Of a stretch of 64,000 bases of DNA, positions 17,131 to 24,627 are shown piece after piece; the first letter of the stretch is position 1; each line of letters begins with the position of its first letter. Origin of the DNA: a virus; IMG/VR virus record IMGVR_UViG_3300046542_000332, positions 1-64,000 of that record, one strand, 5' to 3'. A program made the translations under genes and the position numbers. The notes under the pieces are model-generated. The model saw only the letters and a list, made by a program, of their open reading frames with translations, made no database searches and was not told the DNA's origin.

Positions 17131-17613
17131 ATGTCAGAAGCACCGGCAGGAATGAAAATCATGGTGTCCATAGGTGGCTACGGCGCCGCTGGGGCTGAGC
17201 CTATCACCCTGGTAGCGTTCAAAAGTAACGCCTTGGGCACTCTGACTGTTTTGCAGAAGGTAACGTATAGGGAGATTGCAGACGAAGGCTTTGCCTTTGT
17301 GACGAACCTTCGCCTAAAGGACTATGACTGCCTGTTCAAGGAGGAACACTTGGCGGACGCAATCACCGCGTACAAGGAGGCCGAAGGTATGGGCACGATC
17401 ATGCTGGCCGACGACGTAGCCCGCTGGCGCCCCCGGATCGAATCGGATGGTGTAGACACGCAGGGACAGAAATACCGCCTGGCGGCGGATATCGGAAACG
17501 CAGAGGTGGCGATACTGGCGCTGGCGCACTTCATGTCACGCCAACGCGGTATCGAGTCACTGGGGCGAATGACTGACGACATCGCCCGGCTGTATCAAAT
17601 CACGTCGATTTAA
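17131..17613 (+). CDS. Unknown protein, lone plus-strand gene
   Basis: A 160-residue protein starting MSEAPAGMKIMVSIGGYGAA; GGAG lies 8 bases before the ATG at 17131 (another ATG at 17125 is in frame). It is soluble, mixed alpha/beta, with no motif I recognise. It is divergent from the membrane-protein gene, sharing an AT-rich promoter gap (about 17013-17125), and its stop overlaps the stop of the convergent minus-strand gene by 4 bases. Independent transcription during lysogeny (a moron-type gene) is plausible but inferred. Confidence 0.75.
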   Translation: MSEAPAGMKIMVSIGGYGAAGAEPITLVAFKSNALGTLTVLQKVTYREIADEGFAFVTNLRLKDYDCLFKEEHLADAITAYKEAEGMGTIMLADDVARWRPRIESDGVDTQGQKYRLAADIGNAEVAILALAHFMSRQRGIESLGRMTDDIARLYQITSI

Positions 17614-18806
17614 TCCTCAGCGGCAAAGGGCTCGCCGTAGGCATCAAAGCCAGCGTCTTCCAGGGCGGCGCGGCCCTTGTCGGTCAACATGTAAAGGCCC
17701 TCGGCTGTCTCGACCATGCCCAGCGCCAGCAGCTGCGCCAGCGCATCCTGGTCCTTGATATCGCTCTCGTCCGCCGCCGACACAATGGCGATGTTCACCA
17801 GCTCCGATAGGCCCGAGTCCCCGAAGTCAGGCGACACGCTGTCGAGCATGGCAATGGCGGTGATAAAGGACTTGGCCAGGCTGCGCTCAAGTTGGGCCTG
17901 GTCGTGATTGCCTTCCGCCTCATTGATCGGTGCATTCGTTTCGACCACGTTCAAGGCCTGGCGCAGCTGCTCGATGGCGCCAGCGGTGGCCAGGCTGTCC
18001 AGCATCGCCGGATCGGCCAGAACAATCTCACGCGCAGCCACGTAGGCGCCGGCAATGCCCAGCTCTTCGACTTGTGGTGACTCGATACCATCCAGCAGCG
18101 AATCAGCTACCGGGACGGCGCCGTCAATAAGCGTCCACGCACCCGGCAATTCGCCATGCTCATCGGCTGGCACCAGCTTGAACTGATCGAAGTTGTACAG
18201 CTTGCCTCCCCACTTGCGCGGGAATCCCTTCGGCTGCCCATTGATCGCATCGAGCAATGCAGCGGCTTTGGCGGCTTCGTCCAGCTCGGCTGTGCTCAGC
18301 GGCTCCAGGCTGTCGGTCATGGCGCCCAGCTGCTGCTGTAGGTCCGCTACCGTGGCGCGGCGCTCGGCAATCTGCGTATCCAGCTGCGCCACGCGCTCGG
18401 CGTACACCGCCGTCTGTTTCGGCGCCGGCGTGCTCATACCCTTGGGCAGGACAATCGCCTTGCGGGCCTGAGCCTTCTGGAACGCTACCTGACCCTTTTC
18501 CAGCAGACCGGCAATCTCCTGCACGGCCTTATCCGAATCGGTCTGATTCTTGAGCGGTACCACCGAATTGTTGATCAGCACCTGGAAGATGTCGCCGGTC
18601 GCGTTCACGCGCAGCACGACAACCTGCCCACTGGCCACCGTCAACGAGGCTTCGCGGTAGGTGATGCCAGACGTGCGCTTTGCGGCCTGGTTGAATTCAG
18701 ACGACACCACGGGCTGGCCCGCGCGGATCATGATCGTGCTGACTTTCTTGAGCGCCTTGGCGGCGGCCTGAGCGTTGGAAAAATCGAGCGTGTTCGTTGC
18801 TGGCAT
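17610..18806 (-). CDS. DarA-like polyvalent protein
   Basis: A 398-residue protein. Residues ~15-115 resemble the N-terminal domain of P1 DarA-type and other polyvalent proteins: an N-terminal helix, then RTSGITYREASLTVASGQ, VVLRVNATGDIFQVLINN and AVQEIAGLLEKGQVAFQKAQ. A coiled coil follows at ~140-170. Later residues form helical segments, and the last ~50 (LLALGMVETAEGLYMLTDKG) look like a winged-helix hairpin. ATG at 18806 has GGGGG at 5 bases; ATG at 18818 is an alternative. Likely virion-carried or lysogenic defence-countering factor; the family assignment is from motif memory. Confidence 0.6.
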   Translation of the reverse strand: MPATNTLDFSNAQAAAKALKKVSTIMIRAGQPVVSSEFNQAAKRTSGITYREASLTVASGQVVVLRVNATGDIFQVLINNSVVPLKNQTDSDKAVQEIAGLLEKGQVAFQKAQARKAIVLPKGMSTPAPKQTAVYAERVAQLDTQIAERRATVADLQQQLGAMTDSLEPLSTAELDEAAKAAALLDAINGQPKGFPRKWGGKLYNFDQFKLVPADEHGELPGAWTLIDGAVPVADSLLDGIESPQVEELGIAGAYVAAREIVLADPAMLDSLATAGAIEQLRQALNVVETNAPINEAEGNHDQAQLERSLAKSFITAIAMLDSVSPDFGDSGLSELVNIAIVSAADESDIKDQDALAQLLALGMVETAEGLYMLTDKGRAALEDAGFDAYGEPFAAED

Positions 18807-18897
18807 GACTGCCCCCATGGATTGGATTTACTGGGGACATTGTGAGGGCGCGAAAGGGCATGGCTCGGGCTGGCTTTGCGCGGGAAATGGGTCACAA

Positions 18898-18959
18898 GTG
18901 AGCTAGGGGTAGCTCATCTGTGCTCGCTAACGATCAGGCGTGACCTACCCCTAGCTCAC
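18898..18959. repeat. Perfect 15-base inverted repeat
   Basis: GTGAGCTAGGGGTAG at 18898-18912 and its exact reverse complement at 18945-18959, with a 32-base spacer. The left arm also forms its own small hairpin GAGCTA-GGGG-TAGCTC (18900-18915). Could be an operator pair, an RNA stem or an origin element. Confidence 0.8.
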
Positions 18960-18965
18960 CCACCC

Positions 18966-19049
18966 GCAAGCCGGTTGGGCGCGGGTGACTAGCGCCGGCG
19001 CCAGCCAAGTCTGTCACCCGTGAACAACTGGCCGCCGCCGGCAGGCGAC
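18966..19049. repeat. Long direct repeat, copy 1
   Basis: Starts GCAAGCCGGTT and ends with GCAGGCGAC. Shares AGCCGGTT, CGGGTGA, AGTCTGTCACCCGTG and CAACTGGCCGCCGCCGGC with copy 2 at 19202-19284, 236 bases away. Internally it has CGGGTGA and TCACCCG as inverted arms, so each copy can form a stem. Confidence 0.75.
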
Positions 19050-19122
19050 TTTTGCCATTATTTACACCCTTAATATAATAGAAGGGGAGAGCCTTACAGG
19101 CCGTGGCCTGGAGAGGTTTTTT

Positions 19123-19186
19123 GTACCGTCCAGAGAGTACGCCGCGTACCGTCCAGAGAGTACAAGTCGTACCGCCTAGACGGTAC
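19123..19186. repeat. Three tandem 18-base GTAC units
   Basis: GTACCGTCCAGAGAGTAC at 19123-19140 and, identical, at 19146-19163, then the variant GTACCGCCTAGACGGTAC at 19169-19186, which is an almost perfect palindrome. Start-to-start spacing is exactly 23 bases each time. Such spacing suggests a multi-site binding array for one dimeric protein. Confidence 0.8.
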
Positions 19187-19201
19187 ATCGAGACAAAACA
19201 A

Positions 19202-19284
19202 GCAAGCCGGTTGCCCACGGGTGATTAGCAAAGGCGAAGCCCAGTCTGTCACCCGTGGGCAACTGGCCGCCGCCGGCGGGCGAT
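19202..19284. repeat. Long direct repeat, copy 2
   Basis: Partner of the repeat at 18966-19049. Keeps the CGGGTGAT...TCACCCGTG inverted arms and CAACTGGCCGCCGCCGGC, and differs mainly in the middle. Co-variation of the arms between copies (GGGCGCGGGTGA versus GCCCACGGGTGA) hints at structure but is too short to prove it. Confidence 0.75.
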
Positions 19285-19365
19285 GCTGGGCCTATCGCGG
19301 TGGGTCAGTAGATCATTAGAAGGCAGAATTTTCCGACCCTTTAAAACCGGGCCTCTCAGCGAGGG

Positions 19366-19480
19366 GGTTCGTTCATCCAGGTGAACGAACCCCTGTTCAC
19401 TCAGATGAACGAACCCCCCACCTAAAAACGCCATCAAAAGAACGAGGTTCGTTCATCCAGGTGAACGAACCCCTGTTCAT
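19366..19480. repeat. Iteron-like palindromes upstream of Rep-like gene
   Basis: A 34-base segment at 19366-19399 is repeated exactly at 19446-19479. Each copy begins with the palindrome GGTTCGTTCA-6-TGAACGAACC. A third, half-matched copy (TGTTCA-6-TGAACGAACC) is at 19394-19415. Another copy lies after the gene (20144-20168). Flanking a small Rep-like gene, these are the best candidates for Rep binding sites (iterons and autoregulatory operator). Confidence 0.75.
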
Positions 19481-19541
19481 CCGTGAGCTGTAGCGCTACC
19501 ATCTGCGACAGATACAGAACACAAAGGAGTGCTTACGGAAC

Positions 19542-20087
19542 ATGAAACCTCAAAAGCTTCATCAGCCAGCGAACCGTGGTACTTGGGTTCAAACCGAGCG
19601 GGCTGGCCACAAGGCTTGGGCGGCCTTGATAAACAGCCACCCAAAGGCCGGACAACTTCTGCACGTCCTGATCGCCCACATGGACGAAAAGGCCGCACTG
19701 GTCGCCAGTCACAAACTGTTATCAGAGTTGTGCGGGGTATCAGTTATGACCATTCGGCGATCCCTGGCGGTGCTAACTGAGCAGAACTTTGTCCAGACTG
19801 TGCGTCTTGGGGGCGAGCGCGGCGGTGTGCTCGCGTACATCGTCAATTCCCGCATAGCGTGGGCCGACTCCCGCGACAATCTCAAGTACGCGGCATTCAG
19901 CGCCCGTGTGCTGGTCACGTCGTCGGAACAAACCGAACCACTGGAAGGGGAGGAACTGCATCGGCTTCCGCTTATGTCACCGGGAGAGCATCAGCTACCC
20001 CACGGACTAGAGCCGCTTGACGGGCCGGAAGATCTTCCAGACCTGCCAGCCATACACCGAGGCGAGCAAATGAAGCTTATCTCTTAG
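19542..20087 (+). CDS. Probable plasmid replication initiator (RepL/winged-helix type)
   Basis: A 181-residue protein. Residues ~25-105 form a winged helix: HPKAGQLLHVLIAHMDEKAA, then SHKLLSELCGVSVMTIRRSL, AVLTEQNFVQTVR and a GERGG wing. The layout resembles small plasmid replication proteins that recruit host machinery to iterons. The C-terminal ~60 residues are acidic and Pro-rich. AAAGGAG lies 14 bases before ATG at 19542. The gene is flanked on both sides by GAACGAAC palindromes. A MarR/GntR-like regulator is the alternative; the iterons favour Rep. Confidence 0.65.
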   Translation: MKPQKLHQPANRGTWVQTERAGHKAWAALINSHPKAGQLLHVLIAHMDEKAALVASHKLLSELCGVSVMTIRRSLAVLTEQNFVQTVRLGGERGGVLAYIVNSRIAWADSRDNLKYAAFSARVLVTSSEQTEPLEGEELHRLPLMSPGEHQLPHGLEPLDGPEDLPDLPAIHRGEQMKLIS

Positions 20088-20143
20088 TTGGCGCGTTCCG
20101 TATCTGACTCCGCTTGTTCCGTATCACGCCCCGAATGAACGAG

Positions 20144-20168
20144 GGTTCGTTCATCTGAGTGAACGACC
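20144..20168. repeat. Iteron-like palindrome after Rep-like gene
   Basis: GGTTCGTTCA-6-TGAACGACC, the same element as in 19366-19480 with one arm change. A further TGAACGAG half-site precedes it. It lies between the convergent rep and baseplate spike genes. Confidence 0.7.
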
Positions 20169-20179
20169 CCCCCCCACCA

Positions 20180-20701
20180 TCAGGGAATCGGCCCGCTGAC
20201 CGGGCCAGACGGTGCACTAGGGTGCTTGTGGGTTTGCAGGCCAATGCCGTCACTGGTGATGTCGCCACCGGTCTGAGTGACCGGACCTTGCACCTTGTGC
20301 GCAGCTGCAATGCTGGCAATCTCGGCACCGGTGAGCTTGATCGATGTCCCGCCCACTATGAGGTTGATCGCCTCCCCGGCATTGATCGTAAACACGCTGT
20401 CGGCATTTAGCTCAAAGTTGTCGTGATTCCAGCGGCGGGTGCCCACCACGTTGCCGGTGTTCGGGTTACGAAAGCCGGTGATGAGCGGCCGGCGCGGATC
20501 GCCCGCCAGGAACTCAATGTACACCTCGCGCCCCACGACCAGCCGAATCTCAGTGTCCCGCGAGTCATCACCAATCGGATACTCGATTTCAGCGATAGGC
20601 AGCTCGCTGGCGCCATCGGTGAAGGGCGGTATCTCTACGCGAACTTCGCGGCGGTCCCGATCCACTGCCCGGATGAATCCAGGGTATTTGTTACTGGGCA
20701 T
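20180..20701 (-). CDS. Baseplate spike protein (gpV/gp5-like)
   Basis: A 173-residue protein with the OB-fold start of tail spikes (YPGFIRAVDRDRREVRVEIP, then VGREVYIEFLAGDPRRPLI), a beta-helical part (FELNADSVFTINAGEAINLI) and a tip with THKHP, where the HxH motif normally holds the apical iron ion. Length fits P2 gpV-type spikes. The protein caps the tail tube and pierces the outer membrane. ATG at 20701 overlaps the hub gene by 11 bases; it is the last gene of the baseplate operon. Confidence 0.85.
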   Translation of the reverse strand: MPSNKYPGFIRAVDRDRREVRVEIPPFTDGASELPIAEIEYPIGDDSRDTEIRLVVGREVYIEFLAGDPRRPLITGFRNPNTGNVVGTRRWNHDNFELNADSVFTINAGEAINLIVGGTSIKLTGAEIASIAAAHKVQGPVTQTGGDITSDGIGLQTHKHPSAPSGPVSGPIP

Positions 20702-21590
20702 TGACCAGACTCCCAAGCCATAGGCGGCTGCGGCTTTCCTGCGCCCCCTCATTGTTTTCAAAGGCGTGGGCGGCGGTGATCACCACCAGGTTCTCCCCCG
20801 CCACGCGGAGCACGTCACCGGCCTGGATCTGTTGGCATATGGTGCTGTCGACGGTCTTGCTGCGCACCAGCACACAGCTGGCGTTGCGCAACTGGCGCTC
20901 ATCGGCGCGGGCCAGGAACGCCACGCGCCGGGCCTGGCCCATCTGCCCCCGGATGATCGCGGCCTGGTCGTTGACCGAATAGAACGACGGGATGTCTTGC
21001 AGTTGCAGGAACTCGCTTTCGATATTGGCGCTGCTGTCCACCTGGCCGATATCCGCCACCGGTGCCTGCTTGGCCATGTCCGTCAGGCGCATGGCCATGA
21101 TATTGCCGCCCCTGAGCACCAGCGCCGCGCCTTCCTCTTGCAGCACCTGCGCCAGCTGGTAACTGGGCTCCTTACCCTTGAAACAGGTAAAGCGCGGGAC
21201 CGCGAAGTCGCTGGCCACCGGCATGAACGCCCCACAGGCCCTATAGATGGCGCCCAAGGTCGTATTGGTGAGCACCACCGCGCTATTGAGCGGGCGCGCC
21301 ACTGAGGCGCAGCGATGCAGCAAGGCGGTCACTTTCATGGCCTGCTGCTGATTCTTGCCCTGCACCTGGCCCAAGGGCTGCGCGCGGTCAGTTTTAACGA
21401 TCTCAAAGCGCAGATTCTCCCGCCCCGCCCATACCGACGTGCCGACCTTGAGCTTTTCCTGTACGCCGTCGATCAGCTTCACCGTGAACTCAAGCGAGCG
21501 CGGAATAGGCGTCAGGTCGGAGCGCCCCACCCACTTGAGCAGCACGTCGGTAGGGAGCAGGTCGCCCCCTTCGCGCAGGTAGACGTTCAC
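20691..21590 (-). CDS. Baseplate hub protein (gpD/gp27-like)
   Basis: A 299-residue protein. Its size, place directly before the spike gene and pattern (a beta domain with PIPRSLEFTVKL early, a middle helical part, then AGDVLRVAGENLVVITAAH late) fit hub proteins that hold the spike trimer in contractile tails. GTG start at 21590, overlapping the previous stop by 4 bases. The assignment is mainly from position and fold-like features. Confidence 0.65.
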   Translation of the reverse strand: MNVYLREGGDLLPTDVLLKWVGRSDLTPIPRSLEFTVKLIDGVQEKLKVGTSVWAGRENLRFEIVKTDRAQPLGQVQGKNQQQAMKVTALLHRCASVARPLNSAVVLTNTTLGAIYRACGAFMPVASDFAVPRFTCFKGKEPSYQLAQVLQEEGAALVLRGGNIMAMRLTDMAKQAPVADIGQVDSSANIESEFLQLQDIPSFYSVNDQAAIIRGQMGQARRVAFLARADERQLRNASCVLVRSKTVDSTICQQIQAGDVLRVAGENLVVITAAHAFENNEGAQESRSRLWLGSLVNAQ

Positions 21591-22369
21591 TGCGGCTTAC
21601 CCCAAATGGTGCCGGCGGCGGTGGTTGTCGAGCCGGTGTTGGTGAACTTGTCGGCGTGTTCCACCACAATGACGTTTGGATAGCCTGGCGGCACCTTGTC
21701 TGAGCCGTCGTTGGGCTCGCCCTCGCCCGGCGCGTCAAAGTAGGGAACTGAGCACTTGAGGGTGACGTCGGCAATCAGGATCTTGATGTTCTTGATGCCG
21801 TCGGGCTTGACGTCCATCCAGTCGATGCGCACCGACTCCAGGGTCTGCGGCATGGGCACCTTGTACTGGCCGAACTCATACACCGCGTCGAAATAGCGGT
21901 TTCTCGGCTCCTTGATGAACGACGACAGTTGCGCGGCCAGGCTCTGCGCGGATCCGCCCTCGCTGGCGATGATCACCATCTGTAGGCGCCGATCCAGCAT
22001 GACGTGCTTGTAACCGTACCAGGAGCCACCTTCTTCGATCTGCACCATCTGCCGGCCGATGTGATCGCCGCCCCAGTCCGCGCCGGTACCGACAAACGTG
22101 TCATCCATGGCCAGCAGCAGCACGGGAAACAGCGTGCTTTGGCCGGGCTCGCCGTTGGTGTTCTTCGCGTAGGCGCGCAGCATGCTCTCGGCATCGTCGA
22201 CCATACGCCCGGCCACCCACTTCACCGCCTCATTGAGCGGCTTGGCCATGAACGCCTTTACCGCCTTCGTGTCGGCGTAATCGGGGTAGAGGCCGTCCCG
22301 CCAGCGTTTCAGGTAATGGGCAAAGCCGATCTTGATCTGGTCGAAACTGCCGTTCATAGGTTTGTTCAT
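21587..22369 (-). CDS. Unknown baseplate or tail protein
   Basis: A 260-residue protein. The true start is probably ATG at 22369, with GAGGTGGCT just before it; an upstream in-frame ATG at 22420 lies inside a repeated promoter-like element and is unlikely. N-terminal helices are followed by a beta-rich C-terminus. It is the first gene of the hub-spike operon. P1 and other myophages have a baseplate protein here, but I recognise no specific family. Confidence 0.65.
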   Translation of the reverse strand: MNKPMNGSFDQIKIGFAHYLKRWRDGLYPDYADTKAVKAFMAKPLNEAVKWVAGRMVDDAESMLRAYAKNTNGEPGQSTLFPVLLLAMDDTFVGTGADWGGDHIGRQMVQIEEGGSWYGYKHVMLDRRLQMVIIASEGGSAQSLAAQLSSFIKEPRNRYFDAVYEFGQYKVPMPQTLESVRIDWMDVKPDGIKNIKILIADVTLKCSVPYFDAPGEGEPNDGSDKVPPGYPNVIVVEHADKFTNTGSTTTAAGTIWGKPQ

Positions 22370-22383
22370 AGCCACCTCGATAC

Positions 22384-22420
22384 TTTTCCGGGCGTACCCG
22401 GAAAAAGTATCCCTATACAT
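22384..22420 (-). promoter_or_regulatory. TATCCCTATACAT element plus inverted repeat, copy 1
   Basis: TATCCCTATACAT at 22408-22420 (minus strand ATGTATAGGGATA) is identical to sequences at 43800-43812 and 54114-54126, each upstream of a minus-strand gene. Here a perfect inverted repeat TTTTCCGGG-CGTA-CCCGGAAAA (22384-22405) lies between it and the ribosome site. Probably a promoter with an adjacent operator. Confidence 0.6.
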
Positions 22421-22422
22421 CG

Positions 22423-22905
22423 TTATGCCAAATTAATGAGCGAAAGAGGCGTTCCAGCCTTCACCGTGGGCGCTGGAAGCATCCAAAGGTGCTGCGGGGT
22501 CACGCGACCGATAATCTCCGGGCGAATCAACGGGGTACCCGCCTTTTCAAATGCCCAGGCCACGAACTCGCTACAGAAGAAACGCGCCTTGCGGTCGAAT
22601 CGGTCGGAGTGCACCAGGATCCCAAGCAGCCCCAGGTAATCGTAACCGGCGCCGACCATGCTCAATGCAGCCTGCTTGACGGCCTGCGCATCCTGACAAG
22701 GGATGTTGACCAGGGCGGCGTAGCTGGATTTCTCCAAGCGTTCCTTGAGCGGGGTCAGGCCGACACCGGTGAGCATGTTGGCGCCTATCACCTGATCGCC
22801 CACCACGATTTCAACGTGACTGAATGCGGACCAGGTAACGCCCCGGATCAGCAGGCTGCCGATCATGCGCCGGCGCGTGAACAGGATCTGTACCGATTGC
22901 ATCAT
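22423..22905 (-). CDS. NlpC/P60-superfamily (YiiX-like) cysteine hydrolase
   Basis: A 160-residue protein with the permuted papain-like arrangement: His30 in SAFSHVEIVVGD, and Cys111 in ARFFCSEFVAWAFEKAG. The AGYDYLGLLGILVHSD segment is typical of this group. It could cleave peptidoglycan peptides or act on lipids or amides. Its place between fibre-assembly and baseplate genes suggests a virion-related role such as local wall opening, which is inference. ATG at 22905 overlaps the upstream stop (ATGA). Confidence 0.75.
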   Translation of the reverse strand: MMQSVQILFTRRRMIGSLLIRGVTWSAFSHVEIVVGDQVIGANMLTGVGLTPLKERLEKSSYAALVNIPCQDAQAVKQAALSMVGAGYDYLGLLGILVHSDRFDRKARFFCSEFVAWAFEKAGTPLIRPEIIGRVTPQHLWMLPAPTVKAGTPLSLINLA

Positions 22906-23666
22906 TGCGCGCCCACCTCAGCCCACTCGGCATAGGATTGTGGCCAGTAGGCGGTGAAGTCGTAGTCGGTCGGCACTTCGGCGGCGCGCATGGCGGCGTT
23001 GTGCTGCTCGGCCACGGTAAAGATCGCGATGTCGGAGCATTTGACCGCCGCCACGACGTCGAACGCCAGCTGTGCGGTCACCGTGACAAAGGTACCGCCC
23101 AACGTTTTCCAGTTAATGGCCTGGCCCTCGTCGTCGATCAGGGTGTCAGTCATGGCGCCACCAGCGGCCAGCACGTCACGCGCGTCGTCCTTGAGCCCCA
23201 GCCACTGGTTACGGCTGAATAGGTCGGAGTGCACCCACAAGGTTCCGACCTTGACGCCCGCAATGCTACGGCGATCGCGCTCGTCCTTGATCGCCAACCA
23301 CGCACGGGCCTGCTCAGTGGCGTGCTTGGTGGCCACCAGCTCGGCGCTGACCTGCCAACTGCCATCAATCCAGGCATGGGTAGCGGATGGCCGCGGCTCG
23401 CGCGTCAAACCCTCAGGCAGCTCGCCCAGCACAGTGAATTGTTCCGCAGCACCGGTGGCGGTGCTGTAGACCACGCCCCGGTGGTCGAGCCGCAACGCCG
23501 GTTTGTCGTCCACCAAGGCCCACACGTAGCCATCGGGCGCCGCATCGAGCGGCAATCTCAGCGTGAGTGTGTTTTCGGGCACCTGCGGGCCGATACCGGG
23601 CACGACAGGGAAAGTTACAGGGCCGAACAACGCGCCGGCCGGGTCCACCAGATAAATCACGTTCAT
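22902..23666 (-). CDS. Tail fibre assembly protein (DUF4376-like), second copy
   Basis: A 254-residue protein. The C-terminal half has the DUF4376 pattern of tail fibre chaperones (DERDRRSIAGVKVGTLWVHS, then RNQWLGLKDDA, and INWKTLGGTFVTVTAQLA). The N-terminal half resembles fibre assembly proteins with a short beta domain and WIDGSWQVS. ATG at 23666 has GAGGT at good spacing. It follows the second fibre gene, so it probably helps fold that fibre. Confidence 0.75.
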   Translation of the reverse strand: MNVIYLVDPAGALFGPVTFPVVPGIGPQVPENTLTLRLPLDAAPDGYVWALVDDKPALRLDHRGVVYSTATGAAEQFTVLGELPEGLTREPRPSATHAWIDGSWQVSAELVATKHATEQARAWLAIKDERDRRSIAGVKVGTLWVHSDLFSRNQWLGLKDDARDVLAAGGAMTDTLIDDEGQAINWKTLGGTFVTVTAQLAFDVVAAVKCSDIAIFTVAEQHNAAMRAAEVPTDYDFTAYWPQSYAEWAEVGAQ

Positions 23667-23673
23667 AGTCACC

Positions 23674-24627
23674 TCAGATCAGTTTGATTCGGCCGGGATA
23701 GGCAATGTTTCGGCTTCTGAATCGAATCCAGTTGTTAAACCCTTGGGTGTCTACCGTCACCGAACCCATGACCGCGTTATCGGTAGTCGACGGGTCATAC
23801 GAACCGGATCCGGAAGGAGGGAGTGCACCGCTAGGTACCGCTCCTCCAACACCCGCACTAGAAATCCTGCCGTCTGCTTGAGCGTGCGCATTACCAAGAA
23901 CATACGTGCCAGCCCCCATGTCAGAGCCAGTCCATTCCTGCGCGACGGTGCGCAACCATGTGCCGTCCTGCCATGAGCCCGCTGCCCGCGCCGCATCCAC
24001 TCCGCGCGACTCATCGAGCATACGAATGAATTCGCCGCGTCCCTCTGGACTACGGAAGGTCGTTGAGCCGTTGCCGGATGTCCACATGCCCTCTTTGCCG
24101 GCGCGCAAGGCTTCGGTGGTCAGCATTCCTGAGGCTTGCGCGTGATCCCACAACCACGGCCATTCCGCGCGGTTGTAGAGAAGGCCGTTATGACCCGCCC
24201 AGCCGCCGGGCTGAAACGCGGTCGTGGTTTCGAACACCGGGCGACCCAGTGGCGTGCCGTCCAAGCGATCCAACACGCGCCAATTGCCATTGCCATCGCT
24301 GCGTAGGTGCCAGAAGTCACCCGCCCCCATCAGGACGAAGAACTGGTAGCCCTCGGGGCGCAAATGGGTATGAAACAGGATCTTGTCGGCGCCGACAGCA
24401 GCGATCACCAGGCGGTTGCCGCTGTTGTCGACGCGCTGCACTCGGACATCCATCGAGCGCGAAGCGGCCGGCAAGTAGATGTTAAAGGGGATGGCGCTGG
24501 CGTCTGCCAGTAGGAAACCCGTCTCACTGTCGGTCAGTGTCTTGCCGGCGGTGATGATGGCGTTGTCCATGCCACGCATGGCCAGCAAGCCGCTTTCGAT
24601 ATCGGCTAAATCGTTGGCGCGACTCAT
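23674..24627 (-). CDS. Second tail fibre (collar-type tip)
   Basis: A 317-residue protein. Residues ~120-260 resemble a tail-collar/fibre region (RAEWPWLWDHAQASG, FRSPEGRGEFIRMLDESRG, then a Gly/Ser-rich loop). It lacks the long shaft of the 651-residue fibre and may replace, extend or tip that fibre. ATG at 24627 overlaps the previous stop by 4 bases. It is followed by its own assembly protein. Confidence 0.7.
   Translation of the reverse strand: MSRANDLADIESGLLAMRGMDNAIITAGKTLTDSETGFLLADASAIPFNIYLPAASRSMDVRVQRVDNSGNRLVIAAVGADKILFHTHLRPEGYQFFVLMGAGDFWHLRSDGNGNWRVLDRLDGTPLGRPVFETTTAFQPGGWAGHNGLLYNRAEWPWLWDHAQASGMLTTEALRAGKEGMWTSGNGSTTFRSPEGRGEFIRMLDESRGVDAARAAGSWQDGTWLRTVAQEWTGSDMGAGTYVLGNAHAQADGRISSAGVGGAVPSGALPPSGSGSYDPSTTDNAVMGSVTVDTQGFNNWIRFRSRNIAYPGRIKLI

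Larger units (their letters stand above)
18807..19541. other. Repeat-dense non-coding region, probable plasmid origin/incompatibility region
   Basis: 735 bases with no convincing gene. It contains, in order: a 15-base perfect inverted repeat (18898-18959), an ~83-base imperfect direct repeat in two copies (18966-19049 and 19202-19284), an AT-rich stretch with one near-match to a DnaA box (TTATTTACA at 19058-19066), three tandem 18-base units (19123-19186), and iteron-like palindromes (19366-19480). A Rep-like gene follows directly on the plus strand. The combination is that of an iteron-type replication origin; functional assignment is inference. Confidence 0.6.

Noticed and set aside
19123-19186. 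CRISPR array
   Set aside because: Only three units, 5-base spacers and no cas genes; it is an operator-like tandem repeat.
18934-19218. 94-codon minus-strand frame in the origin region
   Set aside because: It spans several repeat families and has biased composition and no ribosome site; better explained as non-coding.
22370-22420. N-terminal extension of the 260-residue tail gene to ATG 22420
   Set aside because: That ATG lies inside the TATCCCTATACAT element shared with two other promoters, and a much better ribosome site precedes ATG 22369.
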